Source of the DNA: Bin87 sp964347975
Lineage (GTDB): Bacteria; Chloroflexota; Dehalococcoidia; Lucifugimonadales; UBA3495
NCBI GenBank assembly: GCA_964347975.1
Contig: CAYGAY010000004.1
Coordinates: 1 to 64,000 of the forward strand
DNA length: 64,000 bases
Direction: 5' to 3'
In this document: piece after piece, positions 7,923 through 16,668 of the stretch
How positions within the stretch are numbered: position 1 is the stretch's first letter
How the letters are laid out: the number at the start of each line of letters is the position of its first letter
The notes under the pieces: generated by a model
Databases searched by the model: none
What the model was told of the DNA's origin: nothing
Seen by the model: the letters and a program-made list of their open reading frames with translations, nothing else
Position numbers and translations under genes: made by a program

Positions 7923-8086
7923 GAGTATCACGTCATACGATATTGTCAGCTCCCACTTGCGATATGGGGGAAGTCTGAACGTGGGATTTCACCGATGATA
8001 CTACAATCGGCGGCCTGTTTGCTTGTCAAACAGCGGCTGATTATAATCGCCGACCAAAGGATCACCATACCGAGTTCGGATGGAAG

Positions 8087-8899
8087 ATGAGCTCCAGTGA
8101 TGAGAATTATCTGCAATCTATTCTGGATTGCCTGAGTGTTTCCGCTGCGTACAGACCCAAGTTCGGCCAGCGACGCAGCCAAGGTCTGACGCTGCCCGAA
8201 TTTCAGGGCTTGTATCGGGGCGATACATTTTACAATTGGTTCGGCCTGGATAATCCAGCGATTTACGCTGCGCATAAAGCTGCCGGCGGCATAACCAGCG
8301 TGTACCGTCAAATCGGGATTGGCTGTGAGCGGGTTTTTCGGCAGATTTTGCAAGATACGCTCAACCTGTCGGAATCCGATGTAGTCTGGTCATACGAAAC
8401 GGAGGGAACGGATGGCAGGAAACGCCGGCTTTCACTAGATGGCCGAATACCCTTGGCCAGCGTCCGCGACACGGAGGCAAGAGGCCGAGTCCAGGAGTGG
8501 ATGGAAAGGACTGCAGAAGATTTGGATATCGAAACCGGAATGTTCACTTCGCTGACCGGCACTGTATTTGAGGTTCGTCAAGGATATAAAAGCAAGGACA
8601 GCAAACGTCAAAATGCCGACATCGAAAATGCCGTTACTGCATTTACCAGGTCATACTTGCCATGCGTGGTAGTGCTTTCAAACCAAATCGACGGTGATGT
8701 ACTGGCCCGTTACCGTTCCGCAAAGTGGACGGTCATAACCGGCGTAATGGGATTAAACGATGCTACCAAGTCAACCTACGACTTTATGCGGGATGTAGTT
8801 GGCTACGACTTGGCAGCCTTCTTTGAGCGCAATGGGAACGCTATTCGCGACGAAGTGGAGAAAGTGGTCAACACCCTGCTTCTGTCGGATGGGGAATGA
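8087..8899 (+). CDS. probable type II restriction endonuclease
   Basis: A 270-residue protein whose stop overlaps the start of a DNA methyltransferase (ATGA at 8896-8899), the classic layout of a restriction-modification pair. The segment FEVRQGYKSKDSKRQNADI (about residues 164-182), with a charged E-x-R-Q-G-Y-K-S-K-D-S-K-R run, resembles the catalytic core of several type II enzymes. The PD-(D/E)XK assignment is inferred, not proven. Base composition is visibly less GC-rich than neighbours, suggesting transfer. Confidence 0.7.
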   Translation: MSSSDENYLQSILDCLSVSAAYRPKFGQRRSQGLTLPEFQGLYRGDTFYNWFGLDNPAIYAAHKAAGGITSVYRQIGIGCERVFRQILQDTLNLSESDVVWSYETEGTDGRKRRLSLDGRIPLASVRDTEARGRVQEWMERTAEDLDIETGMFTSLTGTVFEVRQGYKSKDSKRQNADIENAVTAFTRSYLPCVVVLSNQIDGDVLARYRSAKWTVITGVMGLNDATKSTYDFMRDVVGYDLAAFFERNGNAIRDEVEKVVNTLLLSDGE

Positions 8900-10134
8900 T
8901 GCGCCACCGTAGCGAAAACGTCAGGCAACGTGCTGACTACACCCAAAAATACAACGCTGGGAATGGCCGTCATGGCTGGTTGCGGTTAACGCCCGCATAT
9001 TCCGTTAAGGTGGTGGAAGAAGTTATGGCTCGTTACTCGGAGCCTGTTTCTGTCCTGGACCCTTTTTGCGGAACAGGGACCACTGCCCTCTGCGCGGTCA
9101 ATCGTGGCAACGTTGCGACCACCATCGACATAAATCCCTTTCTGGCTTGGTTTGCCGGCGCGAAAACGGCAGTTTATTCCTTGACTACTTTAGAGAATGC
9201 CGTGCAAGCGGCACGGCGAGCAGTGGATACCATGCGGGCGTACGCGGTGCCGCCGGCTCCGTACCCACCAATCCACAACATCCATCGCTGGTGGGCTCAA
9301 GATAATCTGGAACAGCTACGCTATTTAAAGTCTGCTATAGCGGAGGTGTTCAGCGGTGATGGTAGAGCAACCGACCTGCTCCACGTAGCTTTCTGCCGCA
9401 CCCTGATTCAGATGTCCAACGCCCGCTTCAACCATCAGTCAATGTCGTTCCGAAGCACGGAAGAAAATCAGCCCGGCCTTTTCAGTGATGTAGGTTCAGT
9501 GTTCTTGGAGGACGTGGACCATATCATCAATACGGCGGAGCAAAACCCTATTGGTGATGCTACGGTCGTGCTAGGAGATGCGAAGAACCCTGCTTCGGTA
9601 ATCGCCGGAAAATACGATACCGTAATTACCTCCCCTCCTTATGCCAACCGTATGTCGTACATTCGGGAATTGCGTCCGTACATGTATTGGCTTGGTTACT
9701 TGGCGAACGGCAGGGACGCCGGCGAACTGGATTGGAGCGCCATCGGAGGGACTTGGGGCATAGCAACTAGCCGTTTGGCAGAATGGTCATCGTGTGGCGG
9801 CTGGTGGGTTCCGAGCGAACTGAATGAGCTGGTTTCTACCATTTCCGATACCAATGGTACGAACAGCAATTTGCTTGCTGCTTATGTTGGCAAGTATTTC
9901 CATGATGTATCACAACACATTTCTGGGTTGCGAGACGTACTCATTCGAGGGGCAGATATTTACTACGTCATTGGAAACTCATCATTTTATGGCATACTGG
10001 TGCCCACAGAGCAATTTTACGCCGAGATCATGCGCCAGTACGGCTTTCAAAACATAAATGTTCACACAATTAGGAAGCGCAATTCAAAGAAAGAGTTGCT
10101 GGAGTTCATCGTCTCTGCGAAATGGCTTGAGTAA
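8896..10134 (+). CDS. DNA methyltransferase of type II RM system
   Basis: A 412-residue SAM-dependent DNA methylase. The SAM-binding motif I is DPFCGTGTT (residues about 55-63), and the catalytic motif IV TSPPY is near residue 247. SPPY is usual for N4-cytosine or N6-adenine methylases. Motif I lies before motif IV with about 185 residues between, room for a target-recognition domain. It overlaps the preceding endonuclease gene by 4 bp, so the two are translated together. Its lower GC content matches that gene. Confidence 0.9.
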   Translation: MMRHRSENVRQRADYTQKYNAGNGRHGWLRLTPAYSVKVVEEVMARYSEPVSVLDPFCGTGTTALCAVNRGNVATTIDINPFLAWFAGAKTAVYSLTTLENAVQAARRAVDTMRAYAVPPAPYPPIHNIHRWWAQDNLEQLRYLKSAIAEVFSGDGRATDLLHVAFCRTLIQMSNARFNHQSMSFRSTEENQPGLFSDVGSVFLEDVDHIINTAEQNPIGDATVVLGDAKNPASVIAGKYDTVITSPPYANRMSYIRELRPYMYWLGYLANGRDAGELDWSAIGGTWGIATSRLAEWSSCGGWWVPSELNELVSTISDTNGTNSNLLAAYVGKYFHDVSQHISGLRDVLIRGADIYYVIGNSSFYGILVPTEQFYAEIMRQYGFQNINVHTIRKRNSKKELLEFIVSAKWLE

Positions 10135-10189
10135 GCGTATGCCGTCGTTCAACATACCCTTGTAACGGCCACAATAGAACTACTACGAG

Positions 10190-11365
10190 CTACAGCTGAT
10201 ACTCCGGCCGCCTCAACAGTTGCCTGGCGATCACCAGCCGCATTATCTCGTTGGTGCCTTCGCCAATTATCATCAGCGGCGCGTCCCGGTAGTACCGCTC
10301 CACCGGGAAGTCCTTAGTGTAGCCGTAGCCGCCGTGGATGCGCATCGCCTCCATGGACACCTCGCCGCAGACCTCGCTGGCGAAGAGCTTGGCCATGCCG
10401 GACTCCAGGTCGATGCGCTCGCCGCTGTCTTTCTTGGCGGCGGCGTCGTACACCAGCAGCCGCGCGGCCTGGATCTTGGTGGCCATATCAGCGATTTTCA
10501 GCTGGATGGCCTGGTGCTGGCTGATGGGGACGCCGAAGGACTCCCGCTGTTGGATGTACCGCATCGAGGCGTCCAGGGCAGCTTGGGCGACGCCCACGGC
10601 CCGGGCGCCCACGTTGATGCGCCCGGTTTCCAGCCCGCTCATCACGTGGCCGAAGCCGACGTTCTCCACTCCGCCAATAAGATTCTCCGCGGGGATGCGG
10701 AAGTCCTCGAAGAAGAGCTCGCAGGTATCCAAACCCCGGTAGCCCAGCTTGTCCAGATGGCGGCCCACCTTGAAACCGGGGCTGCCGTCTTTTTCTATCA
10801 CAAAGGCCGACAATCCTCGGTGCTTTAGGGACGGATCGGGGTCGGTTCGGGCCAGCAGGCAAAAGGCGTCGCCTGAGTCAGCGTTGGTAATGAACATCTT
10901 GGAGCCGTTGACGACATATTCCTCGCCGTCTTTCACGGCGCGGGTTTGCAGCGCGCCTACGTCGCTGCCGCCGCCGGGTTCGGTGAGGGCCAGGCCGCCG
11001 CGGATTTGTCCGCTCGCCAGGCGCGGCAGAAACCGGTCCCGTTGTTCCTGGTTTCCATAATGAGTCAGCACGTAGGTCAGGATGTGGTGCGTCCCCAACG
11101 CGCCGGTCAAGGCCATGTAGCCCTTGCTGATTTCCTCGAAGATCATCGCAAAGGTGGTATAGTCCAGGCCCATGCCGCCGTATTCTTCGGGCACGTTGAT
11201 GCCGAACAGGCCCAGTTCCTTCATGCGGTCGATGAGAGCATAGGGAACAGTGTCCTCAGCATCGTGCTCCGCAGCGGCCGGCTCAACCTCCCGCCGTACG
11301 AAATCGCGCACCATGCTGACGATTTGGGAGCGGGCTTCTTCGGGCGTTTTGGTAATCGTGGTCAC
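10190..11365 (-). CDS. acyl-CoA dehydrogenase
   Basis: A 391-residue FAD enzyme of the acyl-CoA dehydrogenase family, oxidising acyl-CoA to enoyl-CoA. It shows the signature LALTEPGGGSDVGALQT (about residues 126-142), the FAD-contacting FITNADSGD region, QQRESFGVPISQHQAIQ, and the C-terminal GEGTNEIMRLVIARQLL. The last holds the likely catalytic base Glu. It starts at GTG 11365 with AGGAG 6 nt upstream. It is transcribed away from the dioxygenase genes. Chain-length specificity cannot be told. Confidence 0.95.
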   Translation of the reverse strand: MTTITKTPEEARSQIVSMVRDFVRREVEPAAAEHDAEDTVPYALIDRMKELGLFGINVPEEYGGMGLDYTTFAMIFEEISKGYMALTGALGTHHILTYVLTHYGNQEQRDRFLPRLASGQIRGGLALTEPGGGSDVGALQTRAVKDGEEYVVNGSKMFITNADSGDAFCLLARTDPDPSLKHRGLSAFVIEKDGSPGFKVGRHLDKLGYRGLDTCELFFEDFRIPAENLIGGVENVGFGHVMSGLETGRINVGARAVGVAQAALDASMRYIQQRESFGVPISQHQAIQLKIADMATKIQAARLLVYDAAAKKDSGERIDLESGMAKLFASEVCGEVSMEAMRIHGGYGYTKDFPVERYYRDAPLMIIGEGTNEIMRLVIARQLLRRPEYQL

Positions 11366-11721
11366 GAGGGCTCCTGTTCTTTACGACTTCAATGATCGCA
11401 AATCAGTCTATCCCAGCCTCCGCGCCCACGCAATCCCGGCCCTCTGTCATTGGAGCGTACAATATAGGTGGTTTAGTTTTCCCGTGCTTCCCGCGAAAGA
11501 ACAGCCTGCCCCGTGCTTAACACGGGGGCACCCTGTACTTGATAGGGGGCGGGAAGCCAGTAGCGTTTTCTGGACTCCGGATTTCGCCGGAGCGACCGAT
11601 TATCAATCAAACCACCTGAAACGGAACGCTGCCGGCAAGTTGATTGACGCTGCGCGCCGGGCCGGGTATCGTTGGCCGCAATCAGCCGTTATAAGCCGGC
11701 TCGCCAACGGAGGTGTCCTCC
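11366..11721. repeat. intergenic stretch with dispersed-repeat sequence
   Basis: This gap separates divergent genes and should hold both promoters. Its middle (about 11490-11600) carries sequence of the type CTGGACTCCGGATTTCGCCGGAGCGAC. That is shared in pattern with 27481-27510 and, more loosely, with the CATTCCG..CGGAATCC elements at 3831 and 4550. No gene seen. Confidence 0.5.
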
Positions 11722-13485
11722 ATGACCGCCCAGCGACAGCAGTACCAGGTTGTCCGCGAACCCAACGTGATGGTGCCCATGCGCGACGGGACGCGGCTGG
11801 CCACCGACGTCGTTCGTCCGGACGCTCCGGGCCGGTTTCCGGTTCTGATCAACCGGGGGCCTTACAGCAAAGACAGTTATCTGAATAACCCGGACCACTC
11901 CATCTGGTTTTTCCCGCGAAACGGTTACGTGCTGCTCAGCCAGGACGTGCGCGGACGTTTCGAATCAGAGGGTGAATACAACCCCCTGTTTCAAGAAGCG
12001 CTGGACGGCTATGACACCGTGGAATGGGCGGCGCGACAGTCCTGGTCCAGTGGCCGCATTGCTACGACCGGGCAGAGCTACCTGGGCGCGACCCAATACA
12101 CCCTGGCCGGCAAGCATCCGCTGCCCCCGCATCTGGCCACCATGGCCGTGGTCTCCGCATCCTCGGACTTCCACCAGTCCTGGGTGTATCACACCGGCGG
12201 CGCGATGGAGTGGGGTTGGACGGTCCCCTACGCCATTCTGAAAGGACGCAACACGCTGGCGCGGGGCGGCCACGAAGCTCTCCTGGCCAAGATGGATGAA
12301 TATGTCATCGAGCCGGGAAACTTCGGCCAGCCCTTGTCCGACGAGTGGTATCGCCACCTGCCCCTGCGTGACTGGATTGATCGGCTCAAGGAAGCCGCGC
12401 CGTACTTCCATGAATACTTTGACGAAGAGCTGGACGGCCCTTACTGGTGGGGCATCAACCTGATGCGCCAGGCTCGGAACGTAACCATCCCGATGTTTCA
12501 CGTCAGTTCGTGGTATGACATCTTCCTGGAGGGCGCGCTGAACGCTTACCAGACCATCCAAAAACACGGCGGCAGCGAACGGGCGCGCCGCAACCAGAAA
12601 TTACTCGTCGGCCCCTGGGCGCATCTGCGTCCTTACACCGAACCGACCACCGGCGGCGCCGGCAATATTGACTTCGGCTCCGAGGCGGCCATCGAGTTGC
12701 ACGACTACCTGCTCCGCTGGTACGGGTATTGGCTCAAGGGCGAGGAAACCGGGATCATGGAGGACCCTCCGGTGCGCCTCTTCGTCATGGGTGACAACCG
12801 CTGGCGAAACGAAAACGAGTGGCCCCTGGCCCGTACCCAGTACACCGACTGGCACTTCCATTCCGGCGGCAGCGCCAACACCCGCAACGGCGACGGAACT
12901 CTGTCCACCGTGCCGCCGGAACCGGACGAGCCGCCGGACCAGTTCACCTACGATCCCGCCGACCCGGTCCCCACCTTTGGCGGCAACACGCTGATCATCG
13001 AATACGGGGTGTTCGACCAGGGTTCGGCGGAAGACCGCCCCGATGTGTTGTCTTACACATCCGAAGCGCTACCGGCTGACCTGGAAATCACCGGCCCCAT
13101 CTCGGTGACCCTCTACGCTGCCACCACCGCTGTGGACACTGACTTCACCGCCAAGCTGGTTGACGTGCGGCCCGACGGTTTCGCGCACAACTTGCAGGAC
13201 GGCATCATCCGCGCCCGCTATCGCACTTCAGTCCGCGAACCCTCTTTTGTAAATCCTGGAGAAGTTCACCGCTACACCATCGACCTATGGGCCACCAGCC
13301 ACGTCATCAAGGCCGGCCACCGCATCCGAGTGGACGTATCCAGCAGCAACTTCCCGCGGTTCGACCGGAACCCCAACACCGGCGCCGCCCTGGGCGTCGA
13401 TACGCGGTTGGAAACGGCGCGCCAGACCGTGTATCACTCGGCCCGATATCCGTCGCGCATTACTCTGCCAGTCATCCCGCGTTGA
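11722..13485 (+). CDS. CocE/NonD-family alpha/beta hydrolase
   Basis: A 587-residue hydrolase of the CocE/X-prolyl dipeptidyl peptidase family, cleaving esters or amides. The nucleophile motif GQSYLG has Ser near residue 119. The cap domain follows, then the C-terminal jelly-roll domain (from about 350) with the typical DLEITGPISVTLYAAT strand and HRIRVDVSSSNFPRFDRNPNTG ending region. ATG 11722 has GGAGG 8 nt upstream. It precedes a Rieske dioxygenase on the same strand, which may mean a common catabolic purpose; the substrate is unknown. Confidence 0.92.
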   Translation: MTAQRQQYQVVREPNVMVPMRDGTRLATDVVRPDAPGRFPVLINRGPYSKDSYLNNPDHSIWFFPRNGYVLLSQDVRGRFESEGEYNPLFQEALDGYDTVEWAARQSWSSGRIATTGQSYLGATQYTLAGKHPLPPHLATMAVVSASSDFHQSWVYHTGGAMEWGWTVPYAILKGRNTLARGGHEALLAKMDEYVIEPGNFGQPLSDEWYRHLPLRDWIDRLKEAAPYFHEYFDEELDGPYWWGINLMRQARNVTIPMFHVSSWYDIFLEGALNAYQTIQKHGGSERARRNQKLLVGPWAHLRPYTEPTTGGAGNIDFGSEAAIELHDYLLRWYGYWLKGEETGIMEDPPVRLFVMGDNRWRNENEWPLARTQYTDWHFHSGGSANTRNGDGTLSTVPPEPDEPPDQFTYDPADPVPTFGGNTLIIEYGVFDQGSAEDRPDVLSYTSEALPADLEITGPISVTLYAATTAVDTDFTAKLVDVRPDGFAHNLQDGIIRARYRTSVREPSFVNPGEVHRYTIDLWATSHVIKAGHRIRVDVSSSNFPRFDRNPNTGAALGVDTRLETARQTVYHSARYPSRITLPVIPR

Positions 13486-13533
13486 CGTGTTCGTTCTATT
13501 TGGCTTGCTCACTTCCCCACTGGAGGGTTCAGC

Positions 13534-14871
13534 ATGGAAATCGACAGTCTCGTATTCGACCGCCCCGATTTGGGCAAGTTCAGGGTTCATCGTTCCAGCA
13601 TGACGTCTCCTGAAATCTACGAGTTGGAACGTCGGCGGGTTTTTGACCGGTGCTGGCTGTACTTGGGGCACGAGTCCGAGATTCCAAACCCGGGGGATTA
13701 CGCTCGTCGGGTCGTCGCTGAGCGGGCTCTGTTCTTCGTGCGGGACCGGAACGGCGAGTTGCGGGTTTTCCACAACACCTGCCCGCATCGTGGCGCCCTG
13801 ATCTGCCGTACCGACCACGGCAACGCCCAGGTCCTGCAATGCTTCTATCACGCCTGGAGTTTTAACACGTCCGGCGAGTTAATCGGGATGCCCGACGTTG
13901 AGGGCTACGGTCCTGATTTCAACCGCTCCGAAATGAGCCTGCATTCGCCCCGTTTCGACAGTTACAAGGGGTTCATATTCGTCTGTTTCGATCCCGATGT
14001 TGAACCCTTGGTGGATTACCTGGCCGGAGCCGCCGAATACCTGGATCTGGTGGCCGACCAGGCCCCGGACGGGATGCGTGTGATACCCGGCTCCAACCGC
14101 TACACCATCAAGGCCAACTGGAAGCTGCTGGCCGAAAACAGCATCGATGGCTACCACGCGCTGCCCACCCATCAGACCTACTTTGATTACATGGCCAACG
14201 AAGCGGGCGGAGAGGTGCGGTCAATCAACAACCGCCGGGGATTTGGGCGCTCTCTGGGCAACGGCCATGGCGTTATGGAAAACGACGCCATATACGGCCG
14301 CCCGATAGCCATGTGGCATCCTTACTTCGGGGAAGAGGCACGCGAGGAAATCCAGGGCATCAAGGATGAACTCATCGCCAGACACGGACGCGCCAAGGCG
14401 CTGCGGATGTGCGAAAAAAGCCGGAACATGGTGATTTTCCCTAACCTGGTCGTCAACGATGTCATGGCGGTCACGATCAGAGTCTTCCAACCCACCGGCC
14501 CGGACAGCATGGACGTTACCGCATGGCAAGTGGTTCCCTCCGGGGAGACCGGGATGCGACTGAGCCGGCGGCTGGATTCTTTCCTGTCGTTCCTGGGACC
14601 CGGCGGGCTGGCAACGCCGGATGACACCGAGGCGCTGGAATCCTGCCAACAAGGGGTCCGTTCCGGCGGGGTCGAGTGGTCGGACCTCTCCCGGGGCTTC
14701 TACCGGGAACCGCGGGGCAACGACGAATTGCAGATCCGTTCCTTCTGGCGGCGGTGGCAATCTCTGGTCGCGGACCAGCCGTACGTAGAGCAGTACGAAA
14801 GAGGTTTGACTCCGGGCGAAATTCCGGAGGTCGCACCATCGCCGGAGCTGACCGTTGCGGCGGACGATTAG
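13534..14871 (+). CDS. aromatic-ring-hydroxylating dioxygenase, alpha subunit
   Basis: A 445-residue large subunit of a Rieske non-haem iron oxygenase. The Rieske [2Fe-2S] ligands are C83-x-H85 and C103-x2-H106 (NTCPHRG and CFYHAW). The catalytic iron site lies in NSIDGYHALPTHQTYF, with two His. It dihydroxylates aromatic or related rings using electrons from a reductase not found in this window. The beta subunit gene follows after 18 bp. GGAGGG precedes the ATG. Confidence 0.94.
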   Translation: MEIDSLVFDRPDLGKFRVHRSSMTSPEIYELERRRVFDRCWLYLGHESEIPNPGDYARRVVAERALFFVRDRNGELRVFHNTCPHRGALICRTDHGNAQVLQCFYHAWSFNTSGELIGMPDVEGYGPDFNRSEMSLHSPRFDSYKGFIFVCFDPDVEPLVDYLAGAAEYLDLVADQAPDGMRVIPGSNRYTIKANWKLLAENSIDGYHALPTHQTYFDYMANEAGGEVRSINNRRGFGRSLGNGHGVMENDAIYGRPIAMWHPYFGEEAREEIQGIKDELIARHGRAKALRMCEKSRNMVIFPNLVVNDVMAVTIRVFQPTGPDSMDVTAWQVVPSGETGMRLSRRLDSFLSFLGPGGLATPDDTEALESCQQGVRSGGVEWSDLSRGFYREPRGNDELQIRSFWRRWQSLVADQPYVEQYERGLTPGEIPEVAPSPELTVAADD

Positions 14872-14889
14872 GAGTGGGAGGTTGAAAAT

Positions 14890-15429
14890 ATGGCGATACA
14901 AATGGCGCCGGCATCGCCCGCCATCGGAGGGCTGCCGCCAACGACCGAGTTCCTGTTGCTACAGCATGAGGTGGAACAGTTTCTGTATCTGGAAGCCAAG
15001 TTGCTGGACGACTGGAACTTGGACGCCTGGCTGGAGCTGTACACCCCTGACGCCCGGTACGTAGTCCCCACTACCGACTTGCCCGAAGGTGATCCGGCGT
15101 CAGACCTGGTGTTTATTGACGATGACTACAGGCGCATGGTCGGCCGGGTCGGCCGACTGAAAAGCCGCCACGCGCACCGGGAATATCCCTGGTCGCGTAC
15201 CCGCCGCTTCATCGGCAACGTAATGGTGACCGGGGTGAACGGGGACGAGATTGAGGCTACCGCTTCCGTGGCAGTGTGGCGGTTCCGCGCTGGCGAATCG
15301 GCTCCGTACGTCGGCCGTTACGATGTGCGCCTTCGCAGAGTGGGCGGTCAGCTGCGCCTGAGCTACAAAAGGGCGATCCTGGATCAGGAGGAACTGTCCG
15401 ACCACGGAGCGTTGAGCATCATCTTCTAG
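14890..15429 (+). CDS. aromatic-ring-hydroxylating dioxygenase, beta subunit
   Basis: A 179-residue small subunit with a SnoaL/NTF2-like fold: long N-terminal helix (FLYLEAKLLDDWNLDAWLEL), the YTPDARYVVP strand and a C-terminal sheet ending ALSIIF. It is structural in the alpha3beta3 oxygenase. GGGAGG lies upstream of ATG 14890. Its TAG stop lies in the palindrome CTAG at 15426-15429, which also gives the TAG of the convergent antitoxin gene. Confidence 0.9.
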   Translation: MAIQMAPASPAIGGLPPTTEFLLLQHEVEQFLYLEAKLLDDWNLDAWLELYTPDARYVVPTTDLPEGDPASDLVFIDDDYRRMVGRVGRLKSRHAHREYPWSRTRRFIGNVMVTGVNGDEIEATASVAVWRFRAGESAPYVGRYDVRLRRVGGQLRLSYKRAILDQEELSDHGALSIIF

Positions 15430-15770
15430 GACTGGTTCGGGTTAATCAGTCCTTTGGCGATGAGTTGCTGCAAGGCTACGTCGCCAGGGATCAGATTGCC
15501 CGCATCAGCCTCGGCTTTCGACTGGCGCAAGGCGGCGATGGCGTCAGAGTCGGTAGCGATCTCCAGTGTCTCCATTGTGGCGGCTTGGTCCTCGGTATCC
15601 TCCCAAGACTCCCATGGAAGCAAGGCCATCACCGGCTTACCCTGACAGGTGATGGCAACTACCGCGTCAGGGTTAGCAGCGAGGGTTCTTTGCAAGCTGG
15701 GGAGTTGCTCCGCCAGCTTGTCCAGGGGCACCAACCGTGCCACGCGCCTGATGTCAGTGCTGCCAATCAT
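15426..15770 (-). CDS. Phd/YefM-type antitoxin
   Basis: A 114-residue protein whose N-terminal 60 residues (RLVPLDKLAEQLPSLQRTL..VVAITCQGKPVMALLPWE) match the Phd/YefM DNA-binding antitoxin fold. An acidic C-terminal tail would wrap the toxin. AAGGA precedes ATG 15770. It lies 18 bp downstream of the RelE-like toxin, so the toxin comes first, as in higBA-type loci. The pair is less GC-rich than its neighbours. Confidence 0.82.
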   Translation of the reverse strand: MIGSTDIRRVARLVPLDKLAEQLPSLQRTLAANPDAVVAITCQGKPVMALLPWESWEDTEDQAATMETLEIATDSDAIAALRQSKAEADAGNLIPGDVALQQLIAKGLINPNQS

Positions 15771-15788
15771 TGTAAATCCTTTGCAAGG

Positions 15789-16097
15789 TCAAAGACCACT
15801 CTCTGTTAGCAAACGCCGGAACGCCGCATAAGCATCTTGCTCATTACCCGGAATCCTCATCCCAATGAATTCGATTTTAACCGTAGCGTTATCCTCGGCA
15901 ATCCTGAAGAGAATACGGTAGCGTCCACCAGCCGCTTTAGCCCTGCGATATAATGCTCTCTCGTACTCGGGTGCTCTGGTATGGTACGGATTAATTGCTA
16001 ATTCAGCCACCCGGCGAACAATTGCGTTACGGTCGTCGTCCGATGCTACGTTAGTTAACTGTTGCAAGGCTAACGGCGTGTAGCCAATTTGGTACAT
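15789..16097 (-). CDS. RelE/ParE-family toxin
   Basis: A 102-residue protein with the RelE/ParE fold. It has the helix pair LQQLTNVASDDDRNAIVRRVAELA, then strands with ALYRRAKAAGGRYRILFRIAEDNATVKIEFIGMR. Members are ribosome-dependent mRNA endonucleases or gyrase inhibitors; which applies cannot be read from the sequence. AGGAG lies 5 nt before ATG 16097. It is the first gene of a two-gene toxin-antitoxin operon. Confidence 0.83.
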   Translation of the reverse strand: MYQIGYTPLALQQLTNVASDDDRNAIVRRVAELAINPYHTRAPEYERALYRRAKAAGGRYRILFRIAEDNATVKIEFIGMRIPGNEQDAYAAFRRLLTESGL

Positions 16098-16209
16098 AAT
16101 AACTCCTTAAATGTCTGGTGTTTCCAGTCTGGCTCAATGATGCCAAATCCAGCGACTATGGTACCATGGGGCCGGCACATTGTAAATTGCATCGAGCGAG
16201 GTTCTCCCA

Positions 16210-16668
16210 ATGGCCATCACCAACACTATCTTAGATGAAACCCAACGCTCTTTGTTGGGCGCAACTTTGAACCGCATCATCCCGGCCCAGGGCGATATGC
16301 CCGCTGCCGGCGACTTGGGCATCGCCGCCTTCGTGGAATCGGTGGCGGCGGGATCCGCCGCCAAACGCCGCCTGCTCATGGACGGGTTGGTTCAAATTGA
16401 ACTGGCGGCTCAAGAACGAGGCGGCTCGTTCGCGACCCGGTCGGAAACGGCGCAGAACGATGCGCTCAAATTGGTCGAGGAAACCAACTCGGCGTTTTTC
16501 CAGGAATTGGTCACCCAGGCATATCGCGGTTACTACACCGATGAAACGGTGTGTTCCCTCCTTAGTTACCGCGCTCCCAACCGGGCAGACTACGACCCGC
16601 TGCCTTTCGACGAGTCGTTGCTTGAACCGGTACGCCAGCGCGGACAGATCTGGACGGCGACAGCGTGA
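16210..16668 (+). CDS. gluconate 2-dehydrogenase subunit 3-like protein
   Basis: A 152-residue protein resembling the small subunit (GluDH gamma/subunit 3) of membrane GMC-type dehydrogenases. Shared features are the LDETQRSLLGATLNRIIPA opening, AFVESV, and the ending QAYRGYYTD..SYRAPNRADYDPLP. Family members usually have a Tat signal and sit beside a GMC flavoprotein; here there is neither. The 2-bp-spaced convergent neighbour is a radical SAM gene. The partner may lie elsewhere. Confidence 0.72.
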   Translation: MAITNTILDETQRSLLGATLNRIIPAQGDMPAAGDLGIAAFVESVAAGSAAKRRLLMDGLVQIELAAQERGGSFATRSETAQNDALKLVEETNSAFFQELVTQAYRGYYTDETVCSLLSYRAPNRADYDPLPFDESLLEPVRQRGQIWTATA

